A DNA stretch of 64,000 nucleotides from UBA9676 sp963741615 (GTDB lineage Bacteria > Actinomycetota > Actinomycetes > Streptosporangiales > Streptosporangiaceae): the NCBI GenBank assembly GCA_963741615.1, contig CAVUIU010000019.1, positions 558,001 through 622,000 on the forward strand, read 5' to 3'. A model generated the notes under the pieces. That model saw nothing but the letters and a program-made list of their open reading frames with translations, had not been told where the DNA came from and did no database searches. A program made the translations under genes and the position numbers. Shown piece by piece: positions 54,533 through 62,094 of the stretch. Position 1 is the first letter of the stretch; the number at the start of each line of letters is the position of its first letter.

Positions 54533-55570
54533 TCAGAGCCGGTCGTTGGCGTAGCTCGCGGTCACGTTGCCGCCGAGCAGCCGGTCAGCCCAGGTCCGGT
54601 CGGTGATCAGCCGCGCCAGCACCGGGGACTTGATGACCGTGCCTTCGGCGAGGTTGTCGAAGATGATCGCACCTACCGGGTCGGCGAGCACGGACGTGAT
54701 CACCTTGCGCAGCTCCGCCTCGTCGTCCGACCAGGTGAGTACGCGCTGCCCGTAGAGCATGCCGGGGCCGCAGGTGAGGATGGTCTTTCCCGAGCTGGGC
54801 ATCGTGGCCGTGAACACCACGAACGGGATCAGGGTCCGTATGTAGCGCCGCAGGATCGGGGTGGCGAGAACGCCGAGATAGTTGGCCCGGTCGGCGCCGT
54901 CCACCCATGGGAAGTCAACCAAGAACTGATCGAGGAGGAACGCACGCGCATCCTGGACGTGCTGCCGTGTCGGCGCGCCGGGAACCGGGGTGAGCGGCAC
55001 CTTGCTCGCCAGGTACAGCCCCGTGGCCTTGTCGTATCCGGGGTCTTGCAGCAGGCTGCCGTCCGGGCGCAGCAGAGGCGCTCCCGCGATCCCATACAGC
55101 GGATGGAGTCCCGGCCATTTCTTCGCCGCCAGCGCCGCAGCGAGGAGGGCCGGGGCGGGCGTGACCTCCCCCTCGTCCACGCGCGCCTCGCCGCTCTTCT
55201 CCTTCCCGGGCCGCTTCTTGTAGGTGAACGTGTGCTGGGCGAGTAGGGCTGCCAGCTCCGGCGGCTTGACCTCGCTGGCCACAACCGGCAGAGGCGAATC
55301 CTCGTCACCGGCCAGCGCTGTCGCGGCCCCGGAGACTTCCTCGACGTGGACCACCCGCCCATCGGTGACATAGGTCTCGGGGAGCTTGCGTGCGTCGATC
55401 GCCTGGACAACAGCGCGGATGGTTTCTGGGCCCGTCCCAGCCCGGACGCGTGTCTTGGCAAGATGCTCACAGTCGCAGTGGTCGGGCAGGTTGCGGCATG
55501 CGCCGCAGGTGGGCTGCATGTCGCCTGGCCGAGATACCAGCGGCCGTCCGCAGGAGCAGGCCTCGCTCAC
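54533..55570 (-). pseudogene. 5' part of a phage/plasmid-type primase-helicase gene, interrupted by IS110
   Basis: The N-terminus is Cys-rich (CSCGRPLVSRPGD, CGACRNLPDHCDC), a probable zinc-binding domain. The ATPase core follows: a P-loop-like FTATMPSSGKTILT, Walker B VGAIIFDNLAEG, and WADRLLGGNVTASYANDRL, where the IS inserted and created a stop within three bases. The complete protein would be near 550 aa. Such proteins drive replication of phages and integrative elements; I infer the replication role from the family type and the nearby iterons. It overlaps the upstream gene by four bases. Confidence 0.8.
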
Positions 55571-55962
55571 GCTGCCTCACCCCGGCCGCGGAAGTCGCCG
55601 GGCCGCGGGCGGCCGAAGTCCTCACGCCAGCCGCCCCAGCGGGCCATCTCCAGCTGTACAAGCCGGTACAGGTCATGCTGGGCCGCCTTGTAGGCGAGGA
55701 TGCCGTCAGCGAACCCACGCTCGTACTCGTCTGCCATGCTGGCCACGCCACGGGCGAAACCGCGACGCTCAGCGTCGAGGATGCGGGCGAGGGCCTGGTC
55801 GCGTTCGTCGGAGAGGGCCAGCCACCCGGCGACCGCCTGACCGATCGGCACCAGCCGGTCGCTGTCTGGATCGCCTGCTACCCTGTGCGCGTCGAGACCT
55901 TTAGCCGGGTGATCGGTGTGCGGCGGCTCCTTGCGAGGAGCCGCTTGTGCGTTCCGGTCCAT
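55567..55962 (-). CDS. Hypothetical protein (131 aa), upstream partner of the primase-helicase
   Basis: A mostly helical, charged protein: ALSDERDQALARILDAERRG and SMADEYERGFADGILAYKAA, with a basic Gly/Arg-rich tail. Its stop overlaps the ATG of the primase-helicase gene (ATGA), and the excisionase-like gene ends just ahead of it, so xis, this gene and the primase-helicase form one operon. No family is recognised. Confidence 0.75.
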   Translation of the reverse strand: MDRNAQAAPRKEPPHTDHPAKGLDAHRVAGDPDSDRLVPIGQAVAGWLALSDERDQALARILDAERRGFARGVASMADEYERGFADGILAYKAAQHDLYRLVQLEMARWGGWREDFGRPRPGDFRGRGEAA

Positions 55963-55966
55963 GGGA

Positions 55967-56173
55967 TCACGCGTTCTTCGCGCTGTCCCGCTGGGCTCGC
56001 GCAGTCGCCAAGAGCCCGTCGAGGAAACGCTTCGCCGCCTCGGCAGGGATGATCCTTCTGCGCCCGACCTTCACGCTCTCGATCTCGCCGCGGGCCATGC
56101 GCTCGTAGATCTCGCTACGGCCGATGCCGATGACCTCGGCGGCCTCTTCGACAGAGAGTCCGAGCTTCTCCAC
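55967..56173 (-). CDS. Excisionase-like helix-turn-helix protein (AlpA/MerR-type)
   Basis: A 68-aa winged-helix protein: LGLSVEEAAEVIGIGRSEIY is the helix-turn-helix and ESVKVGRRRIIPAEAAKRFL the wing and last helix, as in excisionase/AlpA-type DNA-binding proteins. GTG 56173 has AGGAGG six bases upstream; the frame is open further. It is divergent from the integrase-side gene. Excision directionality factor for the integrase at 56924 is the likely role. Confidence 0.88.
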   Translation of the reverse strand: MEKLGLSVEEAAEVIGIGRSEIYERMARGEIESVKVGRRRIIPAEAAKRFLDGLLATARAQRDSAKNA

Positions 56174-56319
56174 GCTCGCCTCCTCGGGTATAAGCACGTT
56201 GCGCCTTGTGCGCGCATTACCATGCCAGTTATACGCGGCCGGGGTGGGGCTGCGCAAGTCCATCTACGGTTGCGCGCGCACACTTGCGGACCTTATGCGC
56301 CCAGGCTTACCCTGGCTGC
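56174..56319. promoter_or_regulatory. Divergent promoter region with TTGCGCGC-type repeats
   Basis: GTTGCGCCTTGTGCGCGCA (near 56198-56216) and GTTGCGCGCGCACACTTGC (near 56269-56287) contain related TTGCGC and TGCGCGC elements in direct and inverted order. They flank the start points expected for the excisionase operon and the gene at 56320. Binding sites for the excisionase-like protein or the neighbouring HTH protein are likely. Confidence 0.45.
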
Positions 56320-56922
56320 GTGACAGACGAGAAGGAGCCGAAGTCTCACGCGGGCTGGCTGTCGATTGCCAGCCCGGAAGGCGGCGGCACATCCCTGCGA
56401 GTCGCCATGCGAAGTAATGGCCGCTGGGTCGTTGATGCCATCTACATGCACGGCCCCGAGATCACGGTGTCCGACCTCCAAGGCGTAGGCCCAGTATTGC
56501 GCCATCTGGACCTGTTCCTCAGTCTCGGCCGGTCTGTCGCATCAGTCCGCGAGGCCAAGGAACTCTCGGCCATGCCACTCGACCCGCACGAGTTTCCCTA
56601 TCCCGTGCTCAACGAGGCTGACCACGACGGCGAGCCATCCCTCGCCGAACTACGGGCCATCGTCGAGAACGCCCCGAGACGGCGGCGGATCAAGGAACCG
56701 GCTTCCGGTCGGCCGAAGCTCACCCGGCCGGATGGCAACGACCCAGACGGTTTCTACGCGCAGATCGCCCAGGCGTACTGGGAATACGCTACGCGGACCC
56801 GCTCGCCAGCAGTCGAGATCGCCCGCGAGGCGGAGGTTCCTGTCACCACCGCTCATCGATGGGTCCGCGAGGCCCGGCGCCGCGGTTTCCTGCCGCCCGG
56901 GCGCAGAGGGGCGGCAGGCTGA
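56320..56922 (+). CDS. Hypothetical protein with C-terminal helix-turn-helix (200 aa)
   Basis: GTG 56320 starts TDEKEPKSHAGWLSIASPEG. The N-terminal half is beta-rich (VAMRSNGRWVVDAIYMHGPE), the middle charged, and the last 60 residues contain a clear helix-turn-helix (ARTRSPAVEIAREAEV-type, VPVTTAHRWVREARRRGFL). Proteins of this design commonly sit just upstream of integrases in actinobacterial elements, as here with one base between stop and integrase ATG. A regulator of integration is plausible. Confidence 0.75.
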   Translation: MTDEKEPKSHAGWLSIASPEGGGTSLRVAMRSNGRWVVDAIYMHGPEITVSDLQGVGPVLRHLDLFLSLGRSVASVREAKELSAMPLDPHEFPYPVLNEADHDGEPSLAELRAIVENAPRRRRIKEPASGRPKLTRPDGNDPDGFYAQIAQAYWEYATRTRSPAVEIAREAEVPVTTAHRWVREARRRGFLPPGRRGAAG

Positions 56923-56923
56923 C

Positions 56924-58105
56924 ATGGCGCGGCGGTCGCGTGGTGACGGGTCGGTGTACTATGACGCGGCCCGCCGCTGCTGGGTGGGCGCGATCGACCT
57001 CGGCCGCGACGAGGAGACCGACCGCCGGGTCCGCCGCAAGGTGAGCGCGGCCACCAAGACCGAATGCAAGGACAAGCTGGACCTGCTGCGCCAGGAGCGG
57101 CGCCGGACCGGCACCGTGGCCCGGCGGGACGTGACCGTCCGCCAGGTGCTCAACGACTTCCTTGCCAGCCCGCCGGACAGCATCCGGTCCGACATCACCC
57201 GCCAGGTCAACTCCGACGCCGCCCTGCGCATCAGCGACGGCGCCCGCGGTGTCCGCGGTATCGGCGGGACACCAGTGGCCCGCCTGACTGTCGGCGACGT
57301 CGAGCGGGTGCTGCACGGGCTGGCGCGGGCTGGCTACTCGGCCCGCTCCCTGTCGCAGTCCCGGTCGGTGCTGCGCCGTGCGATCCGCCGGGCCGAGCGC
57401 AACGGGCAGGCTGCCCGCAACGTCGCCGACCTCGCCGAGCTGCCCGCCGCGGTGACCCGCAAGTCCCGTGCCCTGACCGAGGCCCAGGTGCATGCCCTGC
57501 TTGCCCTGAAGCTGTCGCCATGGTGGCGGGCGTTCATCGTCACCGCCGTCATGACTGGATTGCGCCCCGGCGAGCTGCTGGGCCTGCGCTGGGAGGACAT
57601 CGACTTTGAAGCAGGAGTGATCCGGGTACGGGTCAGCCTCAAGCGCATCCGTACCAATGCCGGGTACGAGCTGGCGCTGCGCGAGCTGAAAACAGAGCGC
57701 AGCAAGCGGACGCTGACCATGGCTATCCCGGTCCGTGGGGTGCTCAATGCTCTGCGCCGGGTGCAGGCAGCCGACCGGCTAAAGCTTGGGGCGGCCTACG
57801 TTGACCGGGGCCTCGTATTTTGCGGCCCGGCCGGTCATCCCCGCCACAATCAGGGCGTCCGCGATTACTATCGTCGCCTGTGTCTGCGCGCTGGGATCGG
57901 CGGGGACTGGCAGCTCCGGGAGACCCGGCACACGTTCATCTCGCAGTTGTCGGACTCGGGCGTGGACATCGAGCGCATCGCCGACGCTGCCGGGCATATC
58001 AACTCCAACGTCACGCGCACCGTTTACCGGCAGCAACTGGCCGACGAAATATCCTCCGCGGCTGCTGCGATGGACGAGCGGTATGGCACTTTGGGGCAGT
58101 CATGA
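56924..58105 (+). CDS. int: Tyrosine integrase of the element
   Basis: A 393-aa site-specific recombinase. The N-terminal AP2-like arm-binding part (GDGSVYYDAARRCWVGAIDLG) is followed by a SAM-like core-binding domain (TVRQVLNDFLASPP) and the catalytic domain. The catalytic Arg is in MTGLRPGELLGLRWED, the second Arg/His in LRETRHTFISQLSDSGV, the third His in AAGHINSNVT and the nucleophile in VTRTVYRQQ. Box II has Arg where many relatives have His, which I recall as common in AICE-type integrases. It is the last gene of the element, with the putative att sequence ten bases after the stop. Confidence 0.95.
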   Translation: MARRSRGDGSVYYDAARRCWVGAIDLGRDEETDRRVRRKVSAATKTECKDKLDLLRQERRRTGTVARRDVTVRQVLNDFLASPPDSIRSDITRQVNSDAALRISDGARGVRGIGGTPVARLTVGDVERVLHGLARAGYSARSLSQSRSVLRRAIRRAERNGQAARNVADLAELPAAVTRKSRALTEAQVHALLALKLSPWWRAFIVTAVMTGLRPGELLGLRWEDIDFEAGVIRVRVSLKRIRTNAGYELALRELKTERSKRTLTMAIPVRGVLNALRRVQAADRLKLGAAYVDRGLVFCGPAGHPRHNQGVRDYYRRLCLRAGIGGDWQLRETRHTFISQLSDSGVDIERIADAAGHINSNVTRTVYRQQLADEISSAAAAMDERYGTLGQS

Positions 58106-58114
58106 GCGCCCATA

Positions 58115-58135
58115 GGCTCCCAGGTTTGGCTCCCA
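58115..58135. other. Right candidate attachment/integrase-binding repeat
   Basis: GGCTCCC, a six-base spacer and TGGCTCCC, directly behind the integrase gene. It agrees with 36869-36889 at 17 of 21 positions, including both GGCTCCC cores and their spacing. Confidence 0.45.
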
Positions 58136-58543
58136 CACCCCTGCCACAGCGCCGTGACCTGCGCGGTAACCGGACGCGTGTCATGCCCGTACCGCATTCC
58201 AGCAGAACCTCGAATGGGGGTGGGCAGAACCCTCTGACATCCCGGGGCCGTTTGGCTCTTGGGGCGGCCACATTTCGCCGGCGACGGCTCTGGGCCGGCA
58301 TCCTGGAGAGTTACGCCAAGGTGGCCGCCGCGGCCTGACCCGGCGATCCACGCTGCGGCCGGCACCGATCGCCTGCCGCGCGGACGCCGGCCCGGTTGTT
58401 GCGGAAGCTAGGATGGCCGGAATCCGCGCAGCGACGGATCGGCGTTCCACCGGCCCGGCCCGGTGGCCCGGCGCGGCGCCGGACCGGCGTTCCGCCCGGC
58501 GGCCTGCTGCTGGCGGATCCACGTCGTCGGAGGGCTGGGCGCG
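58136..58543. other. Non-coding stretch of about 400 bases at the right edge of the element
   Basis: ORFs here are only unlikely shadows with stop-poor GC composition. No tRNA cloverleaf or tRNA 3' end was found on either strand. The last 140 bases should contain the promoter of the ATP-grasp-like gene. Confidence 0.45.
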
Positions 58544-59929
58544 GTGACCCTGAACACGCTCACCAGCCGCTACCTGGCCGAAGCGGCTGGGCACGGCACC
58601 TACGCGACCAGGCTGGTGGAGGTGGCCCGTGAGCGCATCGACCTGGCGGCGACCTCTTACGATGGCGACTGCCTGACCAGGCCGGTCTTCCTGGAGCACG
58701 CCGAGTTCTCGGTCCTGCGCGACGACCTCGTGGCCCTGCATGCCGCGCTCGCCAGTCTGCCGGCCCGGCTGTTCGGCGGTGATGTGGCCGCGTTCGCCCG
58801 TGCCGTGGGCATGACCGGCGCCCAGGTGACAGCGATCGCCCGGACCGGGGGCCAGGCGCCCACCAGGCTGGGCCGGGCTGATCTGTTCCGGGACGAGACG
58901 GCCTTCCGGGTGCTGGAGCTGAACCTGGGCAGTGCCCTCGGCGGGCTGGACAACGCCCTGCTCAACCGCGCGTTCCTCACCGACCCGGTGGTGGCTGATT
59001 TCGTGGCCGCGCATGGCCTGTCCTATGTGGACACCATGGACGTTGTGGTCGCCACCCTGCGGTCGGAATGCGCCGTCCCCGGCGGGTCGCGGCCGCTGAT
59101 CGCGGTCGCCGACTGGCCGGAGTCGTTCGCGATCCTGGAGCGGCAGCTGCGTTACAGCGCTGCGCAGCTCGCCCGGTACGGGCTGGAGGCCGTGCCGTGC
59201 CATCTCGGCCAGCTCCGGGTCGCGGACCGGCGGGTCTGGCTGGACGGCCGCCCGGTCGATGTGGTCTACCGCGTCTTCCTGATCGAGGATCTGCTCCGCC
59301 CGCGGGCCGGTGAGCTTGCCGACCCGGTCCTGCGCGCCGCCGAACGAGGCGAGGTCAGGCTCTTCGCCCCGATGGATGCGGAACTGTACGGCAGTAAGGG
59401 CGCGCTCGCCCTGCTGTCGGACGAGGCCAACCGGCATCTGTTCAGCGAGGCGGAACTCGCGAGCCTGGACCGGATCCTGCCGTGGACGCGGATGGTCCGC
59501 CCCGGGCCGGTCACCATACCCGGCGGCGGGCAGGCCGACATGGCCCGGTACGCGAACGCCGAACGAGAGCACCTGGTACTCAAGCCGACCGCGCTGCACT
59601 CCGGTTCCGGGGTGATCCAGGGCTGGCTGACCGGCCCCGATGAGTGGCACGGGCGGCTCGCCGCCGCGATGGGCCGCCCGTTTGTCCTGCAACGCCGCGT
59701 CCGTCCGCTCGCCGAGCCCTTTCCCGCCGGGTCCGGGCCGCGGCCGTGGTTCCTGTGGTGGGGTGCCTTCCTCGGCGCACCGGGCTATGGCGGGGCGATC
59801 GTCCGGGGCAGCACCGACCCCGACGCCGGGATCAAGAGCATGCCGCACGGCTCCACCGGCACCTGCTGTTTCCACCAGCCCCTCCCCCGCCCAGCCCAGG
59901 CAGCCGGTGACCCCCGCCACTCTCCATGA
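58544..59929 (+). CDS. ATP-grasp-like protein (circularly permuted type), unknown substrate
   Basis: A 461-aa protein. The segment FRVLELNLGSALGGLDNALL resembles the acidic metal-binding strand of glutathionylspermidine-synthase-like and other permuted ATP-grasp ligases. ELYGSKGALALLSDEANRHL and REHLVLKPTALHSGSGVIQG look like the ATP-binding lysine region and glycine-rich loop, and RPFVLQRRVRPLAEPF the next conserved strand. Such enzymes join a carboxylate to an amine. GTG 58544 has GGAGGG eight bases upstream. It is tail-to-tail with the alkyltransferase-like gene, with no gap. The family call is by pattern only. Confidence 0.65.
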   Translation: MTLNTLTSRYLAEAAGHGTYATRLVEVARERIDLAATSYDGDCLTRPVFLEHAEFSVLRDDLVALHAALASLPARLFGGDVAAFARAVGMTGAQVTAIARTGGQAPTRLGRADLFRDETAFRVLELNLGSALGGLDNALLNRAFLTDPVVADFVAAHGLSYVDTMDVVVATLRSECAVPGGSRPLIAVADWPESFAILERQLRYSAAQLARYGLEAVPCHLGQLRVADRRVWLDGRPVDVVYRVFLIEDLLRPRAGELADPVLRAAERGEVRLFAPMDAELYGSKGALALLSDEANRHLFSEAELASLDRILPWTRMVRPGPVTIPGGGQADMARYANAEREHLVLKPTALHSGSGVIQGWLTGPDEWHGRLAAAMGRPFVLQRRVRPLAEPFPAGSGPRPWFLWWGAFLGAPGYGGAIVRGSTDPDAGIKSMPHGSTGTCCFHQPLPRPAQAAGDPRHSP

Positions 59930-60283
59930 TCAACGACGATTGCCGGTGCTATTCGCCCCCCGATCGTCCGTGATCATGAAACGGGGGCCGGCCCAGCGGG
60001 CCTGCCGCATGTCCACCTGGAACTGGCCGGCGCCCGTCTTCCGCAGCGGAGTCTTCTCCTGCTGGTAGCGGGCGAGCGCCTCACGCTCATGGCCGGACAG
60101 GAAGGACCCGTCGGCATGGATCACCCGCCACCAGGCGACACCGCCGCCCCACAGGGACATGACCCGCCCCACCTGGCGCGGGCCGCCCTGGCCCAGGTAT
60201 TCGGCGATGTCACCGTAGGACATCACCCTGCCGGGCGGGATGGCGTCCACGACATCGAGCACGCGGCCGGCGAAATCGGTCAC
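59930..60283 (-). CDS. Alkyltransferase-like (MGMT/ATL) DNA-binding protein
   Basis: A 117-aa protein of the MGMT C-terminal fold: VLDVVDAIPPGRVMSYGDIA and RQVGRVMSLWGGGVAWWRVI. The catalytic PCHR of true O6-alkylguanine transferases is replaced (WWRVI), as in ATL proteins, which bind alkylated bases and flag them for repair without transfer. M. tuberculosis Rv3204, located near adnAB and moeZ as I recall, is of this kind. GTG 60283 has GAGG five bases upstream; GTG 60316, overlapping the protease stop, is an alternative start giving 128 aa. Confidence 0.88.
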   Translation of the reverse strand: MTDFAGRVLDVVDAIPPGRVMSYGDIAEYLGQGGPRQVGRVMSLWGGGVAWWRVIHADGSFLSGHEREALARYQQEKTPLRKTGAGQFQVDMRQARWAGPRFMITDDRGANSTGNRR

Positions 60284-60312
60284 CGCGACCTCACCGGCCC
60301 GGCGGGCGGCGC

Positions 60313-62094
60313 TCACGGCCCCGGTGGCAGCCAGGGCAGCCCGGCCGGGCCGGGGCCGGACTCGTCCGGGGATGTCGATGCCGGCGGCAGGTCCCGCGAT
60401 GGCAGATCCCGTGGTGGCTGATCGTGTGGCGGCAGGCCCTGTGGCAGCAGGTCCCGCGGCAGCAGGTCCCGCACTGGCAAATCCAGCACTGGCAAATCCA
60501 GCACTGGCAGTTCCAGCGTTGGCAGGTCCAGCGGTGACAGGTCCCGTCGTGACAGGTCCCGTCGTGACAGGTCCCGTCGTGACAGGTCCCGTCGTGGCGG
60601 GTCCCGTGGTGGGCGGTCTCGTGGTACCGGGTCGCGTGGTGGGCGGTCCTGTGGTGGCAGATCCCGTAGGGGCGGGTCCCGTGGCGGCGGGTCCCGTGGC
60701 GGCGGGACCCGTGGGGGACGGTCCCGTGCGGGCGGGTCGGGCCAGTAGGAAGGGGTGCGGTACGGCGGTGCCGGGGGCATGCGTGGATGGGCCGGCCCGG
60801 GACCGGGCGCCGCATGCGACCGAGGTGGCCGGCCGGGCCCGGGCTCGCCGCCCGGCCACGGGCCGCCGTCCCAGGTCCCGGCCGGTGTCCTGCGCCTGAG
60901 CCGGACCGCTGCGGCCACCGCGAGGGCCAGGCAGGCCAGCATCAGCAAGGAGTACAGGACCAGCCGCCCCCTGCCCCGGGGTGCAACAGGGACCGCCGGT
61001 GTGGCCCCCGGCCCGTTCCCGAAGTGCGCGGCCACCTTCACCCCACGGCCCCGGTCCACGTCGCGGCTCAGGCGGGCGGCAGCGGTGAGCGCCGCGGCGG
61101 CGTCGACGGTGCCGAACCCGACCCGGTCGTCGTATCCCCCTGGCGGCGGGTTCTGGGCGCTGGCGGTGATGGCCTGGTCTACCAGGGCAGGCGACAGATG
61201 CGGATAGCGCGACTTGATGAGGGCGGCGACGCCGGCCGTCAGCGCGCATGCCGGGCTGGTCCCGCTGACCAGCCAGTACTGACCGTCCCTGCCCTGGGCC
61301 GGCACCTTGACCCCGGGCGCGGCCACCTCCACCGACAGGTTGTCGCTGGAGAAACCGGCCGCTGTCCCGTTCGAGCTGACCGCCCCCACCCCGAGCACGC
61401 CGGGGTAGTCGGCGGGGAACGAATAGGGGGCCTGTCCGGTGCGCCGGGCACCAGCCGTGTCGCCGGAGTTGCCTGACGATGCGACCACCACGACCCCGTG
61501 GTCCAGGGCGTACTGCAGGGCTACCCGGACCACGCTACTGGAGGCGCCGTAGCCGAGCGACATGCTGATGACGAGCGCACCACGTCTGGTCGCGACCATG
61601 ATCGCCGTGGCCAGGGCCCGCTGGACCTCGGCGTTCGTCTCCCGCTCGTACTTGCCGAAATTAGGATCCCCCCGGTCGGTGACCACCCGGATGGACAGCA
61701 CCCGCGACTGGGGTGCCACCCCCTCGATTCCGCTGGACCCGTCCCCATGACCGTGGCCGGCGATGAGAGAGGCCATCCATGTCCCATGGATGCCCCAGGA
61801 CGGGTTGGCAGGCGAGGTGTTCACATCGGAGAGATCCGGGCCGGAGATGACCGAGCCAGCCAGGTCGGATACGGAGGGAACGACACCGCTGTCGATGACC
61901 GCGACGGTCACATTCTGGCCCTGGCTGACCGGCCAGGCGGACGGGGCGTGCACCATGTCGAGCACCCACATCTCCTGGTCGCGCACCACGTCCGCGCGGG
62001 CCGGGCTCGCCGTGACCGCGCTGAGCCCGGCCACGGCGACCAGCAGGGCGGCGAGCGGCGCGGCCGCCCGCGCCCCGCGGGCGCGTCCTAGCAC
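60313..62094 (-). CDS. Mycosin-like subtilisin (S8) protease, membrane-anchored, with repeat tail
   Basis: A 593-aa protein. A signal peptide (LAALLVAVAGLSAVTASPARA) is followed by the S8 domain with all three catalytic residues: Asp in VAVIDSGVVP, His in HGTWMASLIAGHGHG and Ser in SGTSPACALTAGVAAL. A C-terminal membrane helix (LVLYSLLMLACLALAVAAAV) and a long cytoplasmic tail made of five-residue repeats (RDLPP, RRDLS) follow. This is the mycosin (MycP) layout, but no type VII secretion genes lie nearby. GTG 62094 has GGGAGG upstream; it overlaps the preceding gene by seven bases. Confidence 0.88.
   Translation of the reverse strand: MLGRARGARAAAPLAALLVAVAGLSAVTASPARADVVRDQEMWVLDMVHAPSAWPVSQGQNVTVAVIDSGVVPSVSDLAGSVISGPDLSDVNTSPANPSWGIHGTWMASLIAGHGHGDGSSGIEGVAPQSRVLSIRVVTDRGDPNFGKYERETNAEVQRALATAIMVATRRGALVISMSLGYGASSSVVRVALQYALDHGVVVVASSGNSGDTAGARRTGQAPYSFPADYPGVLGVGAVSSNGTAAGFSSDNLSVEVAAPGVKVPAQGRDGQYWLVSGTSPACALTAGVAALIKSRYPHLSPALVDQAITASAQNPPPGGYDDRVGFGTVDAAAALTAAARLSRDVDRGRGVKVAAHFGNGPGATPAVPVAPRGRGRLVLYSLLMLACLALAVAAAVRLRRRTPAGTWDGGPWPGGEPGPGRPPRSHAAPGPGPAHPRMPPAPPYRTPSYWPDPPARDRPPRVPPPRDPPPRDPPLRDLPPQDRPPRDPVPRDRPPRDPPRRDLSRRDLSRRDLSRRDLSPLDLPTLELPVLDLPVLDLPVRDLLPRDLLPQGLPPHDQPPRDLPSRDLPPASTSPDESGPGPAGLPWLPPGP
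60395..60760 (-). repeat. 15-bp repeats encoding the RDLPP-type tail
   Basis: About 22-24 imperfect copies of a 15-bp unit encode the five-residue repeats of the protease tail; four adjacent units near 60535-60595 are almost identical (GACAGGTCCCGTCGT in plus-strand view). Confidence 0.85.

Larger units (their letters stand above)
52901..54533 (+). mobile_element. IS110-family insertion sequence (about 1633 bp)
   Basis: The element is bounded by CAG on both sides (52898-52900 and 54534-54536), and removal of it with one CAG restores the primase-helicase frame, which fixes the borders to within three bases. It holds one DEDD transposase gene, a long left non-coding end (212 bases) and a short right end (77 bases), the layout of the IS110 subgroup whose left end encodes a bridge RNA. 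No terminal inverted repeat is obvious, also as expected. Confidence 0.88.
36869..58135. mobile_element. Integrated genetic element of about 21 kb (AICE/plasmid-like), probably non-mobile now
   Basis: This block separates adnA from the alkyltransferase-like and moeZ genes, which lie close together in mycobacteria as I recall. It contains a tyrosine integrase at its right end, an excisionase-like gene, a primase-helicase (split by an IS), iterons, a VRR-NUC nuclease, WhiB, a serine recombinase, an IS110 element and many small genes. Similar sequences of the form GGCTCCC-N6-TGGCTCCC occur at both proposed ends. No tRNA gene was seen at either end, and no FtsK/TraB-type DNA translocase is present. 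The borders are inferred, not proven. Confidence 0.7.

Noticed and set aside
58136..58340. Search for a tRNA as integration target beside the integrase
   Set aside because: No cloverleaf or GGTTCGAATC-type T-loop fits on either strand; a TTCGAGG on the minus strand has no matching stems.
58181..59920. 579-aa minus-strand ORF opposite the ATP-grasp-like gene
   Set aside because: It is the antisense shadow of the plus-strand gene, has Gly/Arg/Pro-biased composition and no motif.
60395..60760. CRISPR-like appearance of regular short repeats
   Set aside because: The repeats are 15 bp, contiguous, without spacers, and encode a five-residue protein repeat in the protease frame.
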